Of a stretch of 64,000 bases of DNA, positions 36,561 through 46,152 are shown piece by piece (the first letter of the stretch is position 1; each line of letters starts with the position of its first letter). A program made the position numbers and the translations under genes. The DNA is taken from assembly GCA_949128135.1 (NCBI GenBank), contig OX421973.1:95866245-95930244 (forward strand). The letters run 5' to 3'. The stretch is from Parasteatoda lunata. Its lineage: Eukaryota > Arthropoda > Arachnida > Araneae > Theridiidae. The notes beneath the pieces are model-generated. The model ran no database searches. It had not been told where the DNA came from and saw only the letters and a program-made list of their open reading frames with translations.

Positions 36561-37815
36561 AAGTATATTCATTAAAGTTTTTTATCAAATTAAAATTTCA
36601 TTAAAATTATTTTAAATCAGGGTATATTTATAAAAATTTTTAAGGGCAATATTCTACGAGTTGTTACGCTCTTGGTGTTCTTAGTGTCTGATAGACCGTG
36701 ACAAATTCTGTCAATTTGTGAGACTCCTTCTATCTAGGCGGCCCTGACTCAAGACGCTCTCTTTTTTGGGTGGGAAAGAATTAGCGGGGAACTCCCAAGT
36801 AGAGAAATCGCAAAGCATGTACTTGTAAAATGATACCTAACACTGGTGCTCTTCCCATATGCATAGCAGACGTATCGTGAGAATTTATTCGCATAATAGC
36901 CCTCTTGTAATTTTTGAGTAGTACTAAAAATACTAGCCTAATAAAAATCAATGTTATGTGAAAGTGTGAAAGCATTTTAGTCCGTGGGAGTTTGATTACG
37001 AGAAATTGAATTTTTCAGATATAAGAGTAAAAAAAAAAGCACAAGCGGAATCAATACGACAAATAATTGGTGAAGACTTTCAGTTTTAATTTCATTTTTT
37101 TAATTAGAAAATGCATAACTCAAATGAATAAATTATAAGAATGAGTAATAAATTAATAAAAACTTTTACCGAATAACGCAACATTCATCGGTCTCAGTAA
37201 CTCTTCTATAAAATAAATAAAATGAGAATTTTCCAATTGTAGAATAAGACATACAGTGGAACCCTGAAAATTCTAATTTCTCAAAAAATGCTTAATAAAA
37301 GTATCGTGATCTATTGATAACAAATCGGTCAATAATAAAAAAATATGAATTTTAATGAAAGTGCGAAATCTGACTATAAAACGAATTCTCGTAATTTCTT
37401 CGAAAACTTGAGTTAGGAAGAAATATAACCCGAAAATAATAATAATAAAAGAAATTTTTGCCAGGATCTGAAATCAATTGATCCAGAAGGATGAACTCCC
37501 AATTTGCGAAAAATACGGTATAAAATCTCTGAAGATTCAAAGCCTTTTTTTAATTTATTCTATCACGATGAGTGAAAAATATGAATTATTATATTTAACT
37601 TTTCACTATTAAAAATAAATTGCCTATAGTTATTTTATCGAATTTAGTTTAAAAAGTTTTCGAATAATATAAATAAAACAGGGTATCTGGGTAAATATCT
37701 CACACCATGATGATTCTAAAAGATAATAAAAAAATATTTAAAAAAAAACTACAAGTATATTACATCCATAGTGTGTACAAGGGATAGTGTGAGTATTATA
37801 ATCTTTAAACGTAAC
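36561..37815. other. Unannotated region with a moderately GC-richer island
   Basis: No credible gene. About 36650-36990 is less AT-rich than its surroundings and has low-repeat, unique-looking sequence (for example AGCGGGGAACTCCCAAGTAG near 36783), possibly a fragment of an unidentified transposable element. The rest is AT-rich without visible structure. Confidence 0.4.
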
Positions 37816-37849
37816 TCAGAAACGTATTTTTCTTAAAATACGTTTCTGA
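37816..37849. repeat. Perfect 15-bp inverted repeat at a SINE 5' junction
   Basis: Left arm TCAGAAACGTATTTT (37816-37830), loop TCTT, right arm AAAATACGTTTCTGA (37835-37849). The right arm ends where recognisable SINE sequence (CTGAAGTCTAAAAGG) begins, so the hairpin marks the insertion's truncated 5' end. Confidence 0.95.
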
Positions 37850-38100
37850 AGTCTAAAAGGTTGTGTGTTCGACCCCCGCCGGCTGAAGACTACCCATGTA
37901 GTAAATAGTGACTGATGCACGTTAAATCTGTCAGGTAATAAAGTCCTCCTTGTACCCGTAACAAATCATACCTCTGGGGGTGCTAATCCAGGAGTTTCCG
38001 TGTTTTTTTTTTTTTTTTTTTGGATTGGTTCAAAATTACAAGAATACGAAGTTGATCACTAGTAGTTGTAACCCAGAGTAGTCGATCACAGATGTGACTG
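37846..38100 (+). mobile_element. tRNA-derived SINE, 5' truncated, with poly-T insertion
   Basis: Begins within the tRNA-related head (CTGAAGTCTAAAAGG) and keeps a B-box-like GTGTGTTCGACCCCC (37862-37876); the A box is missing. The body includes TAAATCTGTCAGGTAATAAAG, ACCTCTGGGGGTGCTAATCC and GGATTGGTTCAAAATTACAAG. A run of 19 T (38003-38021) interrupts it. The last motif recurs on the minus strand in the second SINE (about 39937-39955), so the two share a 3' body. I recognise this pattern from spider genomes, but that is recall and not a database match. Confidence 0.7.
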
Positions 38101-38340
38101 GTTGATGCGAATTCTGCTCTCAGTTCGTACCGACCACAGTACTGGCATAAAATATAGTTAGTGGTCGACAAATCAGGGTTAGAATTCCCTTTCCGTTGAT
38201 CGAACCGAGGGAGATTTTCGAGATTTTTCTCGCCATGTAACGTGGATACGGGTTATTAGCTCAATGAAGCTACGAAGGCTAGTTTGTCCCAATGCTGGAT
38301 GCAGGAGTTCGATTGAATCCTGGTTATTGTAATAGATTAA
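38101..38340 (+). mobile_element. SINE middle fragment, both ends truncated
   Basis: GCGAATTCTGCTCTCAG, TACCGACCACAGTACTGGC, TTAGTGGTCGACAAATCA and CTCGCCATGTAACG follow, in order and with similar spacing, the middle of the minus-strand SINE at 39872-40255. It abuts the preceding SINE piece without its own tRNA head or tail, so the 37.85-38.34 kb block is a composite. Confidence 0.6.
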
Positions 38341-38807
38341 TCAGCTTCGAAATGATAGGCGAGTTTAAATGTCATAATTAACTAAAATTTGTCAAAAGTA
38401 TTAATTTTATTTAAAAAAAATAGCTGTATGATTCCTGATTAAAATACTTAATTACAAACTAATTTTTTCTATCATGATTAACTCAATATAAGTCGATTTT
38501 TCACTACTTATAAAATTATAACAATTCATGCATTTTAAATGAATGAATGAATGCCTCTTATATAAATTGAAAACAAATCATTCCGCGTAGTAAATGGCAT
38601 ATAAATATTTTCTGCATGCCCGTTTAAAAAATTTTCAAATTTAAAATCATTATAGTAAGAAATGTACTCACAATATTTAAAAATATGAATATGTAATCAA
38701 ACTATGAACAGAATCTATTGGAAAATAGGAACAGGTGTGGAATCAAAATATTTGGCTATCCTTAGTAGTCTAAAGTTATTGTATGAAAAAATTATTTATT
38801 AGAAATT

Positions 38808-38848
<41 letters not shown>

Positions 38849-39870
38849 CAATGCAATACTAACGCATTTTTTCATATTTCTCAAAGAATACTTAGAGAAT
38901 TATTTTGGAACTTTACAAGAGTTAAAGTCATGCGTTTTCTCAGATATATTAATTAAGTTTAAAGCTTTTAAGATTTGAGAGACCGGTAAAAAATTAAGAA
39001 CGAAAAACAATGTTTTTGAATACATTTTTCCAAAAGAATATGCGAAAAGCTTGTGACTCATATCAATTACGTTGATTGTCATATGAAGTAACAATTGTAT
39101 ACATACTAATGTTATTAAACTTGTATTATAAAACAATCTGATTTTTTTAATATTATGAAAAGTTGTTTAGCATTCTTTAATTATGCATCAGAAAGTCTTA
39201 TTATAGTTTTATTATACATATAAGCTAAGCACGCGTGGCATTTTCAGTCCATAGCGTACTGAATCTCATTTTAGTATTCTTTGCTTTGAAAGATCGTTTT
39301 CTCCCCTATATTAGTCCCTGCTAATACAACTACACATTTGAATAGCCAGAAAAAAACCGGTTTTATGCGTATACCCCATAGTAACAGGAAGAGATGGATG
39401 AAGTTTCTTGTTTTTTTATAATTCATTATATGATGGAGAGCTTTTTTTTCTTTTTTTTTTTTTTCAGTTTGCTCTTTTGAAAATATAAAGAAAACGTCAG
39501 AGAGGCGAGATGCAAATACTTGCGGGGGGGGGGGAGAAAAAAGATTTTATACAGCTGAAAATTGTATTTGTATAAATTATTAATTTCCGAAATTCTTATC
39601 AATAATGTTTAATTATATTTTATTATTTTCTTTAAAAAAACTGGCAACTGTCAGGAAAAAAATTAAGATCGTAAGGAATAAAATAAGATTTCACTATTTG
39701 TGATTATAAAATATTCATCAACATTTATTTTTTTCGGATAAAAAAACTGTCCCATATCTTTATTATAACTGTACGAAAATATATTGATATTTATGGATTA
39801 AAAATAAGAAATGATTTTCTTACCGGTTTCCAATATTTCCAATTTGTTTTTTATTTTCTCCCTTCTTTTA
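38341..39870. other. AT-rich region with microsatellites only
   Basis: No credible gene or named element. It holds a GAAT tetranucleotide run (about 38540-38555), the TA repeat at 38813-38843, T-rich runs near 39448-39465 and an 11-G run at 39524-39534. Confidence 0.5.
38813..38843. repeat. (TA)n microsatellite
   Basis: About 15 uninterrupted TA units in AT-rich DNA. Confidence 0.97.
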
Positions 39871-39871
39871 C

Positions 39872-40255
39872 TTCTTTTTTTTTTAATAATTGTCGTTGAA
39901 CAGCCAACCCAATTTCCAGTTTATGACTACCAACTCTGTAACCTTGTATTTTTGAACAAAATCCAGAAGACAAAGTAACTCTTCTATCAAGTATTGGGAG
40001 AAAATTTGATTTCGTGGAGAACGTTTTGAAAGAACTAACACGTCTTTGCGTTAGGTGGACATGAAAACCACGAAAACCTACCACGGATAGTCTGACGGAT
40101 CCATGATCCGTCTAACACTGAGGATATATTTTGTTAGCATTGCGCTCGGTGTGAGCCGTGGGCGGATTTTGTATGACCAACTATCACTTGTATTCGAAAT
40201 CGTATCACCTCATTTGGAGGAGAGCACTCTATCCCCTGAGCAACCACGGTTCTTC
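39872..40255 (-). mobile_element. tRNA-derived SINE, near full length
   Basis: On the minus strand it starts at about 40255 with a tRNA-like head: CCGTGGTTGCTCAGGGGATA includes an A-box-like TTGCTCAGGGG, followed by a degraded B box around ATTTCGAATAC (about 40192-40202). The body then runs through CACCGAGCGCAATGC, GTTAGACGGATCATGG and CTCCCAATACTTGAT to CTTTGTCTTCTGGATT and TTCAAAAATACAAGG. It ends GTTGGCTGTTCAACGAC followed by an A-rich tail (39872-39890). The open frame on this strand at 40084-39851 is SINE sequence, not a gene. The layout matches a SINE family I associate with spiders. Confidence 0.75.
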
Positions 40256-41500
40256 CATTTTGATATGTATGTTACCGGCCAAGTTTGAAAGTCAACATTC
40301 TGTGGAATGTCAAGGCGTTGTTATACCTAAACTAGCCAGTGCCTGAAAGGACTCTTATTTCTCACATTTTCTAAGCATTCAATGTATAGAAAAACCTGCA
40401 AAGTATAAAATATGTCTATGATTCGTTTCGAATGTAATGAAATGCAATTCAAACGTCTTTGAAGCTCACTATATCATAACAAGTAGATTAATTTTAATTT
40501 CTTCATTTGTATATGAAAATTTTGTTTCCCTTCATATGACATGGATTCTTCAAGGCATAAATTTTGTTTTATCCAACTTTCATTTTCTCTTCGCATCTTG
40601 AATACATTCATTTAATGGCACTCTCATTTTTTACGAATAACATTTAAATTGTTGAGGAATGCGCTTGATTTACAGAATAGCCGTATCAAGATCTTTTTTC
40701 TTACTTCGCCTAAATATCATTTGTCATTCTATAGAATGCCTTGCCATTACATATAGTGTCTAGGGAAAGTATGTAATAATTCTCACATTTCGTGCTTGGT
40801 TAAAAAAAAAAAAAAAAAAAAAGACACCTGGCATTCCATGCAATGTTATGGAAAGCCGGTGTTTTATACTTTACCCCGGTAATAAATGTATTATTTATTG
40901 AAGGGGTAAATCATGTGTTATTTTCTGAATATAAATTCATGTATCTAGTTTCAAAAGTTAAATTTAGAATTATTAAATAATGTAATATCTCATTCCATCG
41001 AAATTGGATTATTCCATTAAATAATCAGCACAATTTCCCATTAGATAATGTATATTTTTTCTGAATTTTTTTGTGAGATTGCCGTTTTGCTATAAAAACT
41101 GCGAATAATAAAAAAATTAATAACAGTACATATTTTTACCTTTCAGAAGAAAATAATGTTTACTATTTGTTAAAAAAAAAAAAAAAAAATTGTATTTTGC
41201 TTATAACCTGAAAGTTGTAAAAATCGGAGAATCAATTTATTGCAAATAAAGCTTCATATAGCTTTTCCTCTGAATTCCTGTTTTTAATGTATGGGCAACT
41301 GTATATTTTGTAAACTCTATTTAAATAAAATTTATTGAGAGTAAATCAGAAAATTTCAAAGTTAATGTTTTTAAATTTGAAATTTTTTTTTTTCCGATTA
41401 CTCAAAAATAATTTATTAAACTTTTGCAAATTTTCCGATTTGTAGATTTCTATATTTTAATGAACGAAATACAGAATCATTCATTCAGGGGAAGGGGGTT
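40256..41500. other. AT-rich region, no recognised gene
   Basis: No convincing coding frame. Simple runs: 21 A at 40802-40822 and 18 A at 41172-41189. The segment around 40256-40360 may be more SINE flank or another old repeat; I cannot place it. Confidence 0.45.
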
Positions 41501-41588
41501 GATTATGAGACGGACCCGCTGCCTAGTTTGCTATCGAGGCTCGGTGAGGGGTTACTAACTGCTGACTAAATAATAATAATAATAATAA
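41501..41588 (+). mobile_element. Possible 3' end of a retroelement with (TAA)n tail
   Basis: A short GC-richer stretch (GAGACGGACCCGCTGCC, GAGGCTCGGTGAGGGG, TTACTAACTGCTGAC) passes directly into a TAA/AAT trinucleotide tail (41568-41588). A GC-rich 3' segment ending in a simple A-rich tail is typical of 5'-truncated LINE or SINE copies. The family is unknown and no coding sequence is present. Confidence 0.4.
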
Positions 41589-42322
41589 AGTATAGTGTCT
41601 TTCCATTTGCATAATACCAGATTTCATTGCATACCCGTAATATTAATTCTTATCTTTCATTCCTGAATTTTAAGAATCGAAGGAAAGATCAAAGACGTAA
41701 AGCGTTTTCCAAAATAAAATTCGCAAAACATTTAGAGATTTCTACAAGTAAGGAAAATTACTTATTCCACCAGTAAGAAGAGGCTAAACTTTGGCTACTT
41801 TCTTTCGAATGAACCGCCATTCCTTAAACCAATCAATTACCAGTTCTTTCCGAGGGGACTAAGGGGTTGCTTTTTTTTCACTTCCCATAATTAGGTAAAT
41901 AAACGCCTTCGTTGTAGGTGGCAGCACAATAACTCAGATAGCTTAGATTTATAGTTCAAATTTCGCGATGTTTCGGCGCAATTTTTCTTCCTCTAATTTC
42001 AAAATATTTCTGTTTTTTTTTTTTTTTTTTAAATGAAAGATAAGAATATAATCTTAATTTCCATGGGTTAAAAAATTCGATGAGAGAAAAACTACTATGG
42101 ATAAAAATTGTTTGAAGTTGGATTGAGTTTTTTGAATTTAAAAAATAGAAGAAATTTTTTTTTTACTTAATTTCCTCCGCATTAATTAAGATATTTTTAT
42201 TTTCTTTCGTTTCCAAAAAACAGAATGTTATTATCTTGAAAATTGACGATTTTCTGTAAGGCTGAACTGTCCATAGAATAACATGGGGGTTGCTTTTCTC
42301 CCGATCGAGCGAGCGAACGGCC
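41589..42322. other. Right part of the inserted block, no gene recognised
   Basis: AT-rich, with an 18-T run at 42013-42030. The last ~60 bp are GC-richer and form the putative right end of the TTAA-flanked block (ATAACATGGGGGTTGC, CGATCGAGCGAGCGAACGG, terminal GGCC). Confidence 0.5.
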
Positions 42323-42700
42323 TTAATATTCAGTTATAATTTTCAAACTCGGTCTCAAGGTAGGCCTCTATGGTCCAATCATGCCTGCAAAAGGAAATTT
42401 TTATATGTTAATTAAAAGTGCCCCAGTGGGGCACTTCTAGAGGGTCTTGCATGTAGGAAATTTTTTTTTTAATTAGGAAAATGGGAAAAACTGGAAAAAT
42501 CTAGGAAAATCAGTTTATTTGTTATTTTTCGACTCCTTTTGCAACATTTTGGATAGTTTATCATGCGTAAGGTGTTCTGTGTATAAAATCGAGCAACTTT
42601 CTTTGTTAAAGAACACTTTTTGAAATAATAAAAAAAAAATTTTAAAAAAGACGAAATGTCGAGAATAAGGTTCAGGCTTCGAGACCTCCTAGCTCCCTTT
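42323..42700 (+). repeat. Satellite unit lacking its tRNA-like module
   Basis: The first unit right of the inserted block runs from TTAATATTCAG to the GC palindrome, then jumps at about 42436/42437 to CTAGAGGGTC. This removes about 230-280 bp, including A box, B box, oligo-T and the pyrimidine tract. At the junction the palindrome is extended to perfect 9-bp arms, AAGTGCCCC and GGGGCACTT, around AGT (42416-42436). It is the only unit I found with no module at all. Confidence 0.85.
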
Positions 42701-45700
42701 ATTATTGAGTTATAATTTTCAAACTCGGTCCCAAGATAGGCCTCTATGGTCCAATCATGCCTGTTGAAGAAAATTTTTAAATGTTAATTAGGAGGGCCCC
42801 AGTGGGGCCCAAAAGGTCTTTTGCATAGTCAACCGAGTAAGGGCTTTTGAAGCGAAATTATTTCTTTCTTTCCGTACCACCTTGGTCTGGTGGTAGGACA
42901 CCTGACTGGCAGGTACAGACTGGAGGGAGGGGTCAGGGGTTCGAAACCCAGCTGGGGACACATTTTCAAAAAAATTTCTTTTTTTTTCTTTAGTTTTTTT
43001 TACATTATATTATTTTTTAAATGTGTTTTTCGATATTCTAGAGGGTCATGCATGTAGGAATTTTTTTTTTTAATTAGGAAAATGGGAAAAACTGGAAAAA
43101 TCTAGGAAAATCAGTTTATTTGTTATTTTTCGACTCCTTTTGCAACATTTTAGGTAGTCTATCATGCATAAGGTGTTCTGTGTATAAAATCGAGCATCTT
43201 TCTTTGTTAAAGAACACTTTTTGGAATAATAATAAAAAAAATTAAGAAAAAGTCGAAATGTCGAGAATAAGGTTCAGGCTTCGAGACCTCCTAGCTCCCT
43301 TTAATATTCAGTTATAATTTTCAAACTCGGTCTCAAGGTAGGACTCTATGGTCCAATCATGCCTGCAAAAGGAAATTTTTATATGTTAATTAGGAGGCCC
43401 CCAGTGATGCACTAAAGATCTATTGCGTAGGTCACCGAGAAAGGGCTTTTGAAGCAAAATTGTTTCTTTCTTTCCGTACCACCTTGGTCTGGTGGTAGGA
43501 CACCTGACTGGCAAGTCGAGGTTGGAGGGAGGGGACGGGGGTTCGAATCGCAGCATCGACCACTTTTTCAAAAAAAATTCTTTTTTTTCTTTCTTTAGTT
43601 TTTTTTACATTATATTATTTTTGAAATGTGTTTTTCGATATTCTAGAGGGTCATGCATGTAGGAAATTTTTTTTTTAATTAGGAAAATGGGAAAAACTGG
43701 AAAAATCTAGGAAAATCTGTTTATTTGTTATTTTTCGACTCCTTTTGCAACATTTTAGGTAGTCTATCATGCAGAAGGTGTTCTGTGTATAAAATCGAGC
43801 ATCCTTCTTTGTTAAAGGACACTTTTTGGAATAAGAATAAAAAAAATTTAATAAAAGTCGAATTGTCGAGAATAAGGTTCAGGCTTCGAGACCTCCTAGC
43901 TCCCTTTAATATTCAGTTATAATTTTCAAACTCGGTCTCAAGGTAGGCCTCTATGGTCCAATCATGCCTACAAAAGGAAATTTTTATATGTTAATTAGGA
44001 TTGCCCCAGTGGGGCCCTAAAGGTCTATTGCATAGGCTACCGAGTAAGGGCTTTTGAAGCGAAATTGTTTCTTTCTTGACGTACCACCTTGGTCTGGTGG
44101 AAGGACACCTGACTGGCAAGTCGAGACTGGAGGAAGGGGTCAGGGGTTCGAAACCCAGCTGGGGACACTTTTTCAAAAAAATTTCTTTTTTTTCTTTCTT
44201 TAGTTTTTTTTACATTATATTATTTTTTAAATGTGTTTTTTGATATTCTGGAAGGTCATGCATGTAGGAAATTTTTTTTTTAATTAGGAAAATGGGAAAA
44301 ACTGGAAAAATCTAGGAAAATCAGTTTATTTGTTATTTTTCGACTCCTTTTGCAACATTTTGGATAGTTTATCATGCGTAAGGTGTTCTGTGTATAAAAT
44401 CGAGCAACTTTCTTTGTTAAAGAACACTTTTTGAAATAATAAAAAAAAAATTTAAAAAAAGACGAAATGTCGAGAATAATTTTCAGGCTTCGAGACCTCC
44501 TAGCTCCCTTTAATGTTAAGTTAAAATTTTCAAATTAGGTCTCATGGTAGGCCTCTATGGTCCAATCATGCCTGCCGAATGAAATTTTTATATGTTAATT
44601 AGGAGGGTCCCAGTTTGGCCCTAAAGGTCTATTGCATAGGCAACCGAGTAAGGGCTTTTGAAGCGAAATTGTTTCTTTCTTGACGTACCACCTTGGTCTG
44701 GTGGTAGGACACCTGACTGGCAAGTCGAGACTGGAGGGAGGGGTCAGGGGTTCGAAACCCAGCTGGGAACACTTTTTCAAAAAAATTTCTTTTTTTTCTT
44801 TCTTTAGTTTTTTTTACATTATATTATTTTTTAAATGTGTTTTTCGATATTCTAGAGGGTCATGCATGTAGGAATTTTGTTTTTAATTAGGAAAATGGGA
44901 AAAACTGGAAAAATCAAGGAAAATCGGTTTATTTGTTATTTTTCGACTCCTTTTGCAACATTTTAGGTAGTCTATCATGCAGAAGGTGTTCTGTGTATAA
45001 AATCGAGCATCCTTCTTTGTTAAAGAACACTTTTTGGAATAAGAATAAAAAAAATTTAAAAAAAGTCGAAATGTCGAGAATAAGGTTCAGGCTTCGAGAC
45101 CTCCTAGCTCCCTTTAATATTCAGTTATAATTTTCAAACTCGGTATCAAGGTAGGACTCTATGGTCCAATCATGGCTGCCGAAGGAAATTTTTATATGTT
45201 AATTAGGAGGGCCCCAGTTGGGCCCTAAATGTCTATTGCATAGGTAACCGAGAAAGGGCTTTTGAAGCGAAATTGTTTCTTTCTTTCCGTACCGCCTTGG
45301 TCAGGTGGTAGGAGACCTGACTGGCAAGTCGAGGTTGGAGGGGGGGGGACGGGGGTTCGAATCCCAGCTTCGACCATTTTTTCAAAAAAATTTCTTTTTT
45401 TTCTTTCTTTAGTTTTTTTTACATTATATTATTTTTCAGATGTGTTTTTCGATATTCTAGAGGGTCATGTATGTAGGAAATTTTTTTTTTAATTAGGAAA
45501 ATGGGAAAAACTGGAAAAATCTAGGAAAATTGGTTTATTTGTTATTTTTCGAATCCTTTTGCAACATTTTATGTAGTTTATCATGCATAAGGTGTTCTGT
45601 GTATAAAATCGAGCATCTTTCTTTGATAAAGAACATTGTTTGGAATAATAATAAAAAAAAATTTTAAAAAAAGTAGAAATGTCGAGAATAAGGTTCAGGC

Positions 45701-45897
45701 TTCGAGACCTCCTAGCTCCCTTTATTATTGAGTTATAATTTTCAAACTCGGTCCCAAGATAGGCCTCTATGGTCCAATCATGCCTGTTGAAGGAAATTTT
45801 TATATGTTAAATAGGAGGGCCCCAGTGGGGCACTAAAGGTCTTTTGCATAGTCTACCGAGTAAGGGCTTTTGAAGCGAAATTATTTCTCTCTTTCCG

Positions 45898-46013
45898 TAC
45901 CACCTTGGTCTGGTGGTAGGACACCTGACTGGCAGGTCCAGACTGGAGGAGGACACCTGACTTCCAAGTCGAGGTTGGAGGGGGGGGGGGGGTTCGAATC
46001 CCAGCTTCGACCA
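45898..46013 (+). ncRNA. Chimeric tRNA-like module with doubled anticodon region
   Basis: Starts as a normal module (A box at 45906) with GACTGGCAGGTCCAGACTGG, then re-enters a second module at GGACACCTGACTTCCAAGTC, runs through a 13-G tract (45980-45992), and ends in an intact B box and CTTCGACCA plus T6. It reads as an unequal-crossover or slippage product within the module. The same structure is at 50856-50970, with 12 G. Confidence 0.85.
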
Positions 46014-46065
46014 TTTTTTCAAAAAAATAAAGGGCTTTTGAAGCAAAATTGTTTCTTTCTTTTTG

Positions 46066-46152
46066 TACCACCTTGGTCTGGTGGTAGGACACCTGACTTC
46101 CAAGTCGAGGTTGGAGGGGGGCGGGCGGGGGTTCGAATCCCAGCTTCGACCA
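46066..46152 (+). ncRNA. Second tRNA-like module of the two-module unit
   Basis: Complete module of the GACTTCCAAGTC/CTTCGACCA type. It lies only 168 bp after the chimeric module, with the usual AAGGGCTTTTGAAGC leader between. The 4957-bp higher-order repeat carries the equivalent at 51023-51109. Confidence 0.8.

Larger units (their letters stand above)
32574..42322. mobile_element. 9.75-kb block inserted in the satellite with TTAA duplication
   Basis: The satellite is interrupted between AGCTCCCTTTAA (ending 32573) and TTAATATTCAG (from 42323). Uninterrupted units read CCCTTTAATATT here, so TTAA is present on both sides and the repeat resumes in phase. The block begins GGCCCTTTCTACGCT and, on the opposite strand, its other end reads GGCCGTTCGCTCGCT: 10 of 15 positions agree. 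TTAA duplication is the hallmark of piggyBac-type transposition. No transposase was found inside, so this is either a non-autonomous element that later received other insertions, or two elements plus captured DNA. The contents are listed separately. Confidence 0.6.

Noticed and set aside
36781..36975. 64-codon minus-strand frame
   Set aside because: Falls in the GC-richer island but has no recognisable domain or supporting signals; length is within chance expectation.
38251..38336. tRNA-like gene (TTAGCTCAATGAAG ... AGTTCGATTGAATCC)
   Set aside because: The acceptor ends do not pair, the B box has an insertion, and the segment lines up with the middle of the minus-strand SINE at 39.9-40.2 kb, which is not its tRNA head.
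39851..40084. 77-codon minus-strand open frame
   Set aside because: It lies inside the SINE body and ends in its A-rich tail.
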